Shown: positions 1 to 7,000 of the stretch, piece after piece
How positions within the stretch are numbered: position 1 is the first letter of the stretch
How the letters are laid out: each line of letters opens with the position of its first letter
Source: an uncultured Porphyromonadaceae bacterium
GTDB lineage: Bacteria > Bacteroidota > Bacteroidia > Bacteroidales > Muribaculaceae
Assembly (NCBI GenBank): GCA_900548875.1
Contig: URMA01000043.1
Coordinates: 1 to 24,232 of the forward strand
Direction: 5' to 3'
Length of the DNA stretch: 24,232 nucleotides
The notes under the pieces: generated by a model
Told to the model about the DNA's origin: nothing
Database searches by the model: none
Seen by the model: the letters and a program-made list of their open reading frames with translations, nothing else
Translations under genes and position numbers: made by a program

Positions 1-91
1 CAAACCGTTTGGGGTTGAAGCCGTAATCGTTCACTGCCCTTTCCCAGTCTTTGGCGAGCTGGTACTCCTTGCTTTCCTTGATGTTGTCCAT
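1..91 (-). CDS. N-terminus of an unrecognised protein (cut by window edge)
   Basis: An ATG on the minus strand at 91-89 opens a frame that stays open to the window edge, giving 30 residues beginning MDNIKESKEYQLAKDWERAV. I do not recognise the family. The start is supported by position: it is preceded by the same type of long leader (92-535) that precedes the ParB-like gene and the methylase-helicase gene, with the shared GAGGGAAA-type motif about 30-40 bases upstream of the ATG. It is the last visible gene of the minus-strand maintenance module. The remainder lies outside the window, so no function is proposed. Confidence 0.6.
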   Translation of the reverse strand, partial: MDNIKESKEYQLAKDWERAVNDYGFNPKRF

Positions 92-535
92 AATCTTGAA
101 TTTTAATGATTTGTTTTTTTCTTCCCTCCGTTCGGTTCCTTTCTGTCGGAACCGCTTTGGGATTTTATGGATGCGGTACACGGTTGTCGGTACAGCTTCA
201 TACGGAAGGCTTTTCCTGCCAATTACTCTTTCTGAGGAAAGGAAGAATTTGCAGGAAATTCACTTTAAGCCGCCGGATCAAGCGCGACGGCCGACCTTTG
301 CATCTGATAAAACCAAACCGGGGCTGACAGGGGACGAAGCCGGGGAAACGCTATAAAAGGGAAGTTGAAAATGGTAAAAAAGAGAGGAAACGGAAGCTAT
401 GAATGGAAGAAGGGCGGGTGGTGACGGGTTCGTCAGAAAGTTAGAAGAGGTACTTGGGTCCTTTGTCCGGAGCATACAAAAATGAATAGAGGGCGGATTT
501 CTCCCTCCCCCTATCCGTTATGACAACAACATTTG
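92..535 (-). repeat. Leader A: dispersed long noncoding leader, copy 1
   Basis: This 444-base gap contains no convincing gene. Its proximal part closely resembles leader B (2270-2693). Both carry, on the plus strand, TTCCCTC followed by a TTCGG-type segment (122-138 here, 2304-2320 there), then GAACCGCTT and GGGATTT, then AATTACTCTTTC (221-232 and 2402-2413) and an identical 15-mer GGAAAGGAAGAATTT (236-250 and 2416-2430), in the same order and spacing. Leader C carries a diverged version. No Bacteroidetes TAnnTTTG element is obvious on the minus strand. The distal end holds the hairpin at 486-514. The element is probably the transcribed leader or promoter region of the gene ending at 1. Confidence 0.6.
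486..514. other. GC-rich hairpin downstream of the ParB-like gene
   Basis: An imperfect stem pairs ATAGAGGGCGGA with TCCCTCCCCCTAT around a TTTC loop. It resembles the inner hairpin at 9380-9409 in both sequence and geometry. A second short stem, TGACAA (521-526) with TTGTCA (533-538), overlaps the TGA stop of the ParB-like gene. Neither stem is followed by a clear T tract on the minus strand, so a rho-independent terminator is possible but not typical. The similarity of the two distant hairpins suggests a conserved element of the leader family. Confidence 0.5.
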
Positions 536-2269
536 TCAGGCAGCTATTTCTTCCGCTTGCGGTTCGGTCTGTGCTTCCGCTTCGGGTTGCGGTTCATCGG
601 GTTGTTCCGCTTCCTGCGTGGCTTGTTCCTGCAAAGCGGCTTTCTTTTCCTCGATGCGTTGGTGTCGCTTTTCGTACACTTCATTATATCCGTCTTGGAT
701 ATTGGCAAGTTCTTCGGGCATATGCTTTTGAGCGAAGTCAAGCAACAGGGAGGCTGTGGCGTTGTTACCGAATGCGTCCTTGAAATTGGCAATCAGATAA
801 TCCCTGCGGATAACGGCTTTCTGCTTGGCGGTAAGGTTCTCGATGATGCGCATTTTGTCCTCGCTCGTAAGGTAGTAATAAGAGCCTTTATCTTCAATTC
901 CCACCTCATTGAAATGCTCTTTGCGGAGTGAGGAGAGCAGGAAGAAATACACCATTTTCTCCTCGTCCTGCCCAAATTTGCGCTCTGACATATCGACCTC
1001 TAAAATCCGCTTTTTGGTGTCTTCAACGGTCTTTTCGAGGGCAATCTCCTTGTTGCGTTTGTCCTGCTTTTCCAACTTCTCGATAGGTGAAAGCGGCATT
1101 TTGGTTGCCGTACCGTTTGCGGTTGTAGCGGTATTTGCAACATAGCACAGTGTAATGTCGTTGCTCTCAATACGGAGATAGAGGGAGATTTCTCCTGCTT
1201 CGCTTCGGGTGCGGATTGCTTCGCATTTCTCGGTGTAGCCGTTCAATTTCTGCTCGTAATCCTTTACTGCTTCCTCGTATTCCTCGGTGGTATCGTAATC
1301 CTCTTTTTGAGGAGCTTGGGGGCATTCGGGGTATTTCGTTGCATAGGTTTTAAGACTTTCCACCTCGTAGCCTATAGCGGTAAGTCGGTCGACGACGGCT
1401 TCATTGTAATTGTAGCTTTCGTGGCAGAGGGGAACGGCAGGGTGCTGTTCCATGAGCCGCATAGCCTTTTCGGTAAGGTGCGATGTGTTCATTTCCACAA
1501 GACAAGCACGGTTGGCGCAATTTCCGCAACTACCCTCACAGAATAACATCATGTTATTGGTATTGTGGGGACATGAAAGACAAAGGGTTTTGTCAAATGA
1601 ATAGCGATTGAGGTCTGCGGTATATTGCCGTTCGATGCTCTGTGCCACCTCGGAGGCTTTCATGCCTCGCCAACTATTGTACTGCACCCCCTCTTTCAGA
1701 TGTTGGTCGTACACCTCACGCTGTATCTCTTCCCCATAACGGCAGATTTCACTTGCCACGCTGATTGTGATTTCGTCCTGTTCCAACAGCACGGCGATTT
1801 CGGGTATCAAGGAAACGAATTTAAGTCGTGTACGGATATACGCTTCCGTCTTGCCGAACTGCACGGTCAAGGATTGGACATCGTGGCGACCGCTGTCTAT
1901 GAGTTTTTGGTAGGCATTGGCTTCCTCAATCGGGGTAACATCCTTGCGATGCAGGTTCTCGGTGATTGCCATTTCCTCGGCTGTCTCGTCTGAAATTTCC
2001 ATGACGGTAGCCGGAATTTCCGCCAATTCAGCCATGAGGGAAGCACGGTATCTGCGTTCTCCAAAGACAATCTCGAAACGGTTGTCCGCAATAGGGCGCA
2101 CACCGATAGGCTGAAGCACTCCCTGCTGACGGATGCTCTCGGCAAGTTCCGCAAGGCTTGTCTCGTCAAAGTTCTTGCGTGGGTTGTAACTGCTCGACTG
2201 AATGTCTGCCAATGCTACCGATGTGATGTTCTTCTCTACTGCTTGAACTGCTGTTGTTGCCATAATCAT
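536..2269 (-). CDS. ParB/RepB/Spo0J-like protein with Cys-rich segment
   Basis: A 577-aa protein. Residues about 15-120 form a ParB N-terminal (CTP-binding type) domain with the boxes NPRKNF (29-34), GERRYRA (70-76) and TENLHRKD (103-110). A helix-turn-helix region follows (about 125-190). The middle holds a Cys cluster (CLSCPHN, then CEGSCGNCANRAC) that could bind zinc. The C-terminus is rich in Glu, Gln and Pro. Classical chromosomal ParB is about 280-300 aa, so this belongs to the long ParB-like proteins of mobile elements. It is not adjacent to parA; it has its own leader (2270-2693), so partition, nucleoid-association or regulatory roles are all possible. The start could be M1 or M3 (MIMATT). 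Family assignment is firm; function on this element is inferred. Confidence 0.88.
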   Translation of the reverse strand: MIMATTAVQAVEKNITSVALADIQSSSYNPRKNFDETSLAELAESIRQQGVLQPIGVRPIADNRFEIVFGERRYRASLMAELAEIPATVMEISDETAEEMAITENLHRKDVTPIEEANAYQKLIDSGRHDVQSLTVQFGKTEAYIRTRLKFVSLIPEIAVLLEQDEITISVASEICRYGEEIQREVYDQHLKEGVQYNSWRGMKASEVAQSIERQYTADLNRYSFDKTLCLSCPHNTNNMMLFCEGSCGNCANRACLVEMNTSHLTEKAMRLMEQHPAVPLCHESYNYNEAVVDRLTAIGYEVESLKTYATKYPECPQAPQKEDYDTTEEYEEAVKDYEQKLNGYTEKCEAIRTRSEAGEISLYLRIESNDITLCYVANTATTANGTATKMPLSPIEKLEKQDKRNKEIALEKTVEDTKKRILEVDMSERKFGQDEEKMVYFFLLSSLRKEHFNEVGIEDKGSYYYLTSEDKMRIIENLTAKQKAVIRRDYLIANFKDAFGNNATASLLLDFAQKHMPEELANIQDGYNEVYEKRHQRIEEKKAALQEQATQEAEQPDEPQPEAEAQTEPQAEEIAA

Positions 2270-2619
2270 AAAATTTAATTGGTTGATATTTGTTTTGTTA
2301 TTTTTCCCTCTTTTCGGTTCTTTTTTCTGCCTGAACCGCTTGGGATTTACAGATGCTTCAAGGGACTGACGAACAAGCTATTTTCAACGCTTTTTCCGGA
2401 AAATTACTCTTTCACGGAAAGGAAGAATTTTACGAGAAATGCACTTCAAAGCGATGAAATCAAGCGCGGCAGTCCAAATTTGCGTCTGGAAAACCAACCG
2501 GCGATGGCAGGAACGAGACCGGACAAGCGGCAAGAGGAATGGATAGAAAGGGGAAATGCAGCATTGCAGCTATAAGAGGCGAATAGAGCAGGAGAACAGC
2601 CAGGGGTATAAACGGGAAA

Positions 2620-2656
2620 ACCGCTACCTTGTGGACATGTGCCATAAGATAGCGGT
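2620..2656. other. Hairpin in distal part of leader B
   Basis: ACCGCTA (2620-2626) pairs perfectly with TAGCGGT (2650-2656). After one mismatch the stem continues with CTT/AAG and a TGG/CCA inner stem. It lies 38 bases beyond the stop of the ribbon-helix-helix gene. The hairpin at 9582-9609 (ACCGTA/TACGGT) occupies the equivalent place after the 210-aa gene. Confidence 0.45.
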
Positions 2657-2674
2657 ATGGTATAAAAGTTGATT

Positions 2675-2690
2675 GGGCGGATTGCCGCCC
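2675..2690 (-). terminator. Possible terminator of the parA-RHH unit
   Basis: A perfect 6-bp GC stem, GGGCGG/CCGCCC with a 4-base loop, begins 4 bases after the stop codon of the ribbon-helix-helix gene. On the minus strand it is followed by AATCAACTTTT, a weak T run, so termination is plausible but not certain. Confidence 0.45.
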
Positions 2691-2693
2691 CGG

Positions 2694-2948
2694 TTATTTC
2701 TCGTGCTTTTCCAAATACTCTTTCATCGCCTCGTTCACAATATTTCGGAGCGACATATTCTTCTCGATAGCGAGGTATTTCATCCGGGTATGAATACTCT
2801 TGTCGATAACAAAATTGCAATGCACGGCAGGTTCTTTTTCCGCTTTGACCGGTGCAGGCTCTTTCTTTTGCGTGGACTTCCCGGTGGATGACAGCAAGCC
2901 GTCCAGTCCGCTTCTCATGCCGTTTTTCAATGAATCACTTTTGCTCAT
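2694..2948 (-). CDS. Ribbon-helix-helix DNA-binding partner of ParA
   Basis: An 84-aa protein. The first 40 residues are Ser/Lys-rich and probably flexible. The C-terminal half (about 44-84) reads as a ribbon-helix-helix fold: a short strand (HCNFVIDKSIHTRMK) followed by two helices (YLAIEKNMSLRNIVNEAMKE). It starts 7 bases after parA stops, so the two form one transcription unit. A ParA ATPase followed by a small RHH protein, with a repeat array upstream, is the arrangement of type Ib partition loci (ParF/ParG-like). There the RHH protein binds the centromere repeats and also represses the operon. I infer the same role here. A DUF3408/TraB-type mobile-element protein is the main alternative. 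Confidence 0.75.
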   Translation of the reverse strand: MSKSDSLKNGMRSGLDGLLSSTGKSTQKKEPAPVKAEKEPAVHCNFVIDKSIHTRMKYLAIEKNMSLRNIVNEAMKEYLEKHEK

Positions 2949-2955
2949 ATCGTCT

Positions 2956-3711
2956 TTACTTTAATTTCAACACTTCTTTTGCTAACTCCATGTAGTCCTT
3001 TGCCCCGTTGCTGTTCTTGTTGTATTCAAAGATGTTCAGACCCTTTATCGGAGCTTCGGCCAATGCCACATTGTCCCGGATGACGGTCTTGAACACTTTG
3101 TCGCAGAATGATTCGTTGATGAGTTCCGCAACACTCTTGTTGAGCGTCTTGCGCTTGTCAAACTGTGTGATGACAATTCCGCCGATGTTCAGATTCGGGT
3201 TCAAACGGGTTTTGACAATCTCGACCACATTTGTAATCTTCGCCATTCCGCGCATGGCGAGGAATTGCGCCTGTACCGGGATAATCAAGAAATCCGCAGA
3301 TGTAAGTGCGTTGAGTGTCAGCAAACCCAGCGAGGGCGGACAGTCAATCAGGATATAGTCGAATTTACGGGTTTCAAGCAATTTTGCAATCAGCCCTTTC
3401 AGTATTAATTCCCGCCCCGGCTCATTGATAAGCTCGGATTCTGCCGCTGACAAATCAAGGCAGGACGGTACAACGGAAAGGCCATTATTTAACTCGAATA
3501 CCGTTAACGGGTATTCACCTTTCATTGCTCCGTACACCGTCCGTTCCTCTTCGATGGAGAGACCGCAGGATTCCGTGAGGTTTGCCTGACCGTCCATGTC
3601 GATGAGCAGTACACGCTTTTTCTTCTGCTGCAATGCGGCAGCAAGATTGATGGTGGTGGTCGTCTTTCCGACACCGCCCTTGTGGTTCAAAACAGCGATT
3701 ATCTTTGCCAT
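2956..3711 (-). CDS. parA: ParA/Soj-family partition ATPase
   Basis: A 251-aa protein of normal length for small ParA/Soj ATPases. The deviant Walker A motif KGGVGKTT lies at residues 11-18, directly after the N-terminal strand (MAKIIAVLNH). DMDGQANLT (about 38-46) is the switch I/Walker A' region, and YILIDCPPSLG is the Walker B-like segment. There is no N-terminal helix-turn-helix, as in type Ib ParA proteins. Such ATPases form ATP-dependent gradients on nucleoid DNA that segregate plasmids or excised elements. It is co-transcribed with the RHH gene downstream, and the repeat array at 3754-3934 lies just upstream of it. A -7 promoter element at 3743-3736 fits its start codon. Confidence 0.93.
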   Translation of the reverse strand: MAKIIAVLNHKGGVGKTTTTINLAAALQQKKKRVLLIDMDGQANLTESCGLSIEEERTVYGAMKGEYPLTVFELNNGLSVVPSCLDLSAAESELINEPGRELILKGLIAKLLETRKFDYILIDCPPSLGLLTLNALTSADFLIIPVQAQFLAMRGMAKITNVVEIVKTRLNPNLNIGGIVITQFDKRKTLNKSVAELINESFCDKVFKTVIRDNVALAEAPIKGLNIFEYNKNSNGAKDYMELAKEVLKLK

Positions 3712-3735
3712 AAATTCCTATCTTTATTTCTGATA

Positions 3736-3743
3736 CAAAGATA
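3736..3743 (-). promoter_or_regulatory. Probable -7 promoter element of parA
   Basis: The minus strand reads TATCTTTG, an exact match to the Bacteroidetes -7 consensus TAnnTTTG, 25 bases upstream of the parA ATG. No clear TTTG -33 element is seen at the usual distance; that region is occupied by the TAGTATTTACTA repeats. A protein binding the repeats would be well placed to repress this promoter. Confidence 0.55.
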
Positions 3744-3753
3744 CTACTATTTT

Positions 3754-3934
3754 TAGTATTTACTATGATTAGTGTGTACTATTTTACTACTTTATTACAT
3801 TTTAGTATCGTAGTATCTACTACTATACTAAAATACTGATTGACTAAATGTAGTGCATACTATCCTTTGCAACGGGAGATTTCCTGATATCCTACTTTAC
3901 TAACATTAGTATGTACTACATTTAGTATCGACTG
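3754..3934. repeat. TAGTRNNTACTA palindrome array, candidate partition site
   Basis: Five 12-base units match TAGTR-NN-TACTA, at 3754-3765, 3770-3781, 3811-3822, 3851-3862 and 3907-3918. A degenerate sixth (TAGTATCGACTG) lies at 3923-3934, and related half-sites (TACTACTA, TATACTA) occur between them. Unit starts are 16, 41, 40, 56 and 16 bases apart. The array fills the AT-rich gap upstream of parA and overlaps its promoter region. Repeats in this position next to a parA-RHH pair are typically the centromere and operator. The array could also serve as iterons of an origin, but no replication initiator gene is adjacent. The rest of the 359-base gap (3712-4070) holds only the -7 element and the terminator described separately. 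Confidence 0.75.
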
Positions 3935-4004
3935 TATAGCAGTGAAGTAAAGCCTATTTGGGAGGTGTATATAAATGGATATTGCCGCCATCAGATCGGA
4001 GTAC

Positions 4005-4046
4005 AAGAAAAATCCCCCTGTCGAGTTATCGCAACCGAACAGAGGG
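4005..4046 (-). terminator. Terminator of the methylase-helicase gene
   Basis: On the minus strand CCCTCTGT (4046-4039) can pair with ACAGGGGG (4021-4014) across a 17-base loop: 8 bp with one G-U pair. It is followed directly by ATTTTTCTT. It lies 24 bases past the stop codon of the gene ending at 4071, so a rho-independent terminator is likely. The first arm is embedded in a copy of the leader motif CCGAACAGAGGGAAA (4035-4049). Confidence 0.6.
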
Positions 4047-4070
4047 AAAAGGTTAAGATATGATTATGGT

Positions 4071-7000
4071 TTAAGCGGCCTTAGTAGTAGGTTCGTATTC
4101 GGCAGCCGTTGTTTCGGATGGAGTTAGAGAGCGTTCCGCATCCTTGAGACTTTCGTCAATCTTCCGCTGCAGCTCCTTGCACTCCAGTTTGAGTTTTACC
4201 AATTCATCGGCTTTGCTCCACTGGCGGCCAACGATGTCCTGCAATATGGGGATTTCGCTTTCAATCCGCTCCACCGTCTTTTGTTGCTTCTCAATAAGTG
4301 AGGGCAATTTGTTTAGTGTAGCCTGCGGATATTGAGCAGATTCCACGAAGCCAAGCGGTAACGCACCTGTCAGTCCACAACGGTATTTAAGCCCGCTTGT
4401 CCCCTCGACAAAGAACGTGTTTCGGTCAAATGTACCGTTTATGCTGTACTCGCTGCGTACCAGCAAATTCAGCCCTGTAAACGTGCCAATCGTACCATAC
4501 GCTCCGCTACGGTAGGTTTTGGCGATGCGGTGTAATTCCCGGCCTGTTTCCTCGGCTGTAGCTTGTGGCAGGTTGAGAAGTTGTGTTACTTTTGTCCCCT
4601 CGTAAGAGTTGAAGTATTCCCAATCCTTGATGAAACCGGCCTTTGTACGCTGTGTCTTTGCCATATCTTCCTGTCCGGCGGTTATTTTCCGCTCGGCACG
4701 GATGCGTTCTTTCTTGAAAATGGTCTGTTCCTTTTCCAACTGCATAATCTTGTTGTCGAGTTTTGCCTTGTTCAGCAAATCGGTGTTGCCGGAAAGGATT
4801 GCCACGAACTCGGCGAAGTTCATGCCGTTGTCCTCGTCCATGCCGCCCTCGTCGATACGGCGCACGGCGATTGTGCCGTTATTGATTTGGTTGATGAACA
4901 TCTGCTTGTTTTTCAGCAAATTGAATTTGTAGGCATCAAGTGTCTTTTCCGTGCCGTAAATCACCACATCCACCACGTTGCCGCCCCACAGTTTCACGGT
5001 GTTGCCCTTGCGTACCGCCCTGCCGTTGCGCTGCTCCATGTCAGCCGGTCGCCAGGGAATCTCCAAATGATGCACCGCTACAGCCCTCTGCTGGGCGTTC
5101 ACCCCTGTTCCTAACATGGTGGTGCTGCCGAAAAGCACACGCACCTTGCCGTTGTTCATGTCCTCGAACAGGCGTTTTCTTGCCCTTTCGGTGGTAGCAC
5201 ACTGGATAAACTGCACTTCATCGGTCGGAATACCGAGGTTCACCAACTTTTCTTTGATGTCGGTATATACGTTCCACTCATTCGGCTTGTATGTGCCGAG
5301 GTCGCTGAACACGAACTGCGTACCCCGGTTTTCATTTGAGCGCATATAATATTCATAGATTGTTCTTGCACAGATTGAAGCCTTGTTTTCGGCATCGTCG
5401 CTGAACTTGTCGCCCAACAAACGCATATCGAGAGCCATTTTTCGTGCCACATTGGTAGCTACCAACATTTTTGCCTTGTCGAGATTGTCGGGTTCGGGCG
5501 TATCAAGTCCCAAATCCTCCCACTGTCCGCTGTGTGCAAAGGAAACCAAACGGCCTATCATTTCCTCCTGCTGGATAGTGGGCGCATGAGAAAGAAAGCG
5601 CACATTTTTATCCGGTACATCGAGGTTTATCATGTCGGCGGTGCGGTAGTCGGTAATCTCACGCAGGAACATTGCCAGTTCCGGCACTTTGATGTAGGTG
5701 CGGAAACGCTCTTTACGCTTGATTGCACCTGTCACGTTCAGTTCATAATCGGCTGTTTTCTGCGTAAATATCGCCGCCCACGCATCGAAGCAAGAAATCT
5801 GCTGACGTTGCAATTCTCTTGGTCTAAGGTACTTAAACATCACATACAGTTCGGTCAGGGCGTTCACAACCACCGTGCCCGAAAGGAATGTTGCGCCGAG
5901 GTCACGTCCTGTCCGGTGCTGAATGTCACGGATGGCAAACAGCAGGTTCATCGCCCTTTGCGAGCCTTTGGTATTGCCGATACCGGCAACCCTCGTGTGG
6001 CGTGTCTGAAATATTAAGTTCTTGAAAATGTGGCATTCATCGACAAATATGTGGTCTATGCCCATCGAGTGAAAGTCCACCGCATCGTCTTTCCGCTCGT
6101 TGATTTTCATTTTCAATTCCTTAAGTTTGGCTGCGAGGTTCTGTTTGCGCTTCTCCAGACCGTCCTGCATCTTTCCGCTGCGGTAGCGCATGGTGGATTG
6201 TTCCAAGACTTCCAAATTGCGCTCCACATCGGCCAGTTCTTCGGTGAATATATCTATCATGGTCTGTTCCGATTGCGGTATCTTGGCGAACTGGTCGTGT
6301 GTCAGAATGATGCAGTCCCAGTTGTTGTTCTTGATTTTCGAGAATACCTCTTTGCGGTTAGCAGGAGTGAAATCCTCTTTGCCCGGATAAAGCACCTTTG
6401 CCGAGGGGTAAGCCTTGCGGAACGTGTCGGCTATTTCGTGAACATTGGCTTTCAAGCCGATAATGAGCGGTTTCTGCACCAATCCGAGGCGTTTCATTTC
6501 GTAAGCGGAAACGCACATTATCATCGTCTTGCCCGTGCCTACCTCGTGCCAGCAGATACCGCCGCCGTTCTGCTTAATCATCCAAATGGCATCTTTCTGT
6601 GAGGGATAGAGGCTGTCATACGGAAAATTCTCGAAAGAGAGCTGCGGGAAGGTCTGTGCCGAGCCGTCATAATGCGGACGGACATAGCAGTTAAACCGCT
6701 CGTTGTACACCCTTACCAATTCGTCCCTTACCTCTATCGGCTGACAGTCGAGCCACTGGTTGAAACGGTTTCTTATCTCCTGTATCTTGGTGGCCGCTTC
6801 CTGTATGGCTTCCTCGTCCGGCACTCGTACCGCTTCGCCGTTCCGCTCTATCTCTTTGGTTATTTCGGGAACGGTGTCCTGCAGGGCGTGTACGAACAAA
6901 TCCTCTCCGTTGTAATTCTTTACGGAATAGGTGTTATAGACTACAGGGGAATATCCTTGTAGCCGCACTAAATAGGTGTCGTTCACGTCAAAATACATCA

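Larger units (their letters stand above)
2270..2693 (-). repeat. Leader B: dispersed long noncoding leader, copy 2
   Basis: A 424-base gap between the ParB-like gene and the ribbon-helix-helix gene. It is the closest relative of leader A (see the shared blocks described there). It also shares TTTAATTGGTTG (2274-2285) exactly with leader D (10559-10570), at about the same distance from the start codon. A GCTATAAGAGG segment near 2570 recurs in leader C near 9528, and as GCTATAAAAGG in leader A near 350. I see no credible coding sequence here. Two hairpins lie at its distal end (2620-2656 and 2675-2690). Confidence 0.6.

Noticed and set aside
51..356. A 101-codon plus-strand frame in leader A
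   Set aside because: It begins antisense to the truncated gene and covers noncoding blocks shared with leader B, where the frame is not kept.
3712..4070. CRISPR array
   Set aside because: The repeats are 12-base palindromes with 4-44 base gaps and no constant spacer length; they fit operator or centromere sites, and no cas genes are present.
3975..4127. A 50-codon plus-strand frame starting MDIAAIRSEYKKNPPVELSQ with a GGAGG 9 bases upstream
   Set aside because: The ribosome-binding site is attractive, but the frame runs through the terminator and into the antisense of the methylase-helicase C-terminus, and strong Shine-Dalgarno sites are not typical of this host group. Ribosome profiling could revive it.
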